Assembly (NCBI RefSeq): GCF_900143645.1
Contig: NZ_FRFD01000009.1
Location: forward strand, 253,315-317,314
Direction of reading: 5' to 3'
From: Anaerocolumna xylanovorans DSM 12503
Lineage (GTDB): Bacteria; Bacillota; Clostridia; Lachnospirales; Lachnospiraceae
Length of the DNA: 64,000 bases
A program made the translations under genes and the position numbers. Shown here one piece after another: positions 63,751 through 64,000 of the stretch (positions within the stretch are counted from its first letter, which is position 1; the number at the start of each line of letters is the position of its first letter). The notes under the pieces are model-generated. The model was not told the origin of the DNA, searched no databases, and saw only the letters and a list, made by a program, of their open reading frames with translations.

Positions 63751-64000
63751 TTAGGCACTCTTGATGGATGTCTTCCTGTATATTACAGGAGGCATCCATT
63801 TTGTTTTTGATTGAATTCTCCTGTTATTATAATAATCTATATATTCATCTATTGCTTTCTTAAATTCATCGAAGGATCCAAAATCCTTTTCATGACCATA
63901 AAACATTTCGGTCTTTAGTCTTCCGAAAAAAGTCTCCATAATGCAATTATCGTAACAGTTTCCTTTACGAGACATAGATTGAATTATTCCATATTTCTTT
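63751..64000 (-). mobile_element. IS3-family transposase orfB C-terminus (runs off window)
   Basis: MSRKGNCYDNCIMETFFGRL then IDEYIDYYNNRRIQSKTKWM and a stop at 63751. This is the last third of orfB with the catalytic glutamate region. It belongs to another IS copy (or the displaced half of the same one) upstream of the orfA at 63346. Confidence 0.88.

Noticed and set aside
1..64000. CRISPR arrays or rRNA operons
   Set aside because: No regularly spaced repeats of the right size and no rRNA sequence were seen on either strand.

Overview
The window is low-GC Firmicutes DNA. The YesMN-type two-component system beside a sugar ABC transporter, the flagellar-operon-like zinc-ribbon protein, the EAL-HDOD protein and the many Clostridia-type mobile remnants suggest a Lachnospiraceae-like member of Clostridia. 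That placement is inferred from gene families, not from a marker gene.

Positions 1-26000 look like ordinary chromosome. From the left: the N-terminal part of an MBOAT acyltransferase; a sugar ABC transporter (binding lipoprotein and two permeases) with its histidine kinase/response regulator pair; a SAM methyltransferase; pyrF-pyrC; a Nudix protein; a four-gene sugar or polyol operon (two TIM-barrel isomerases, two Gfo/Idh/MocA dehydrogenases) divergent from an AraC regulator; a glycosyltransferase with TPR repeats; a secreted family I.5-type lipase; a MerR-like two-gene unit; and a TetR/flavoprotein pair with a clear palindromic operator. Three 3'-end hairpins (7511, 10732, 20594) share a conserved interior and have different closing stems, so they look like one structured element family.

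Positions 26000-37200 and about 48700-60200 are two accessory arrays. An intact tRNA-Gly(GCC) lies at 37136-37207 on the minus strand. Its 3' end (GCGCGAGACGGGATTCGAAC, read on the plus strand) recurs as clear or degraded copies at 28212, 30329, 33361, 52773, 53862 and 60014, with a very weak one at 48761. Each copy follows a terminator-like hairpin, and the 3' end of a minus-strand cargo gene lies 17-155 bp to its right. One complete mobilizable element (GNAT cargo, candidate oriT, MobV relaxase, tyrosine recombinase) abuts the tRNA. The other segments keep cargo but only scars of mob or int. The result is a polar, cassette-like array made of decayed tRNA-targeting elements. Cargo includes acetyltransferases, methyltransferases, a SpoU rRNA methylase, a cis-prenyltransferase homologue, a terpene-cyclase-like protein, RidA, NlpC/P60, CPBP protease and P-loop kinases. 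One 1.1-kb segment carries a single gene between two sites.

Positions 37300-46500 look more like backbone: a flagellar-type zinc protein, an EAL-HDOD protein divergent from a large AraC protein with a degenerate GGDEF-like tail, two methyltransferases, an XRE/membrane-protein pair and a PadR/DUF2812 pair, followed by a chemotaxis receptor up to 48020. A sequence of about 95 bp ending in a terminator occurs downstream of both the EAL-HDOD gene and the AraC gene and may be a small RNA. The right edge (62977-64000) holds IS3-family transposase debris next to a proline/threonine-rich lipoprotein gene. I saw no CRISPR array and no rRNA.
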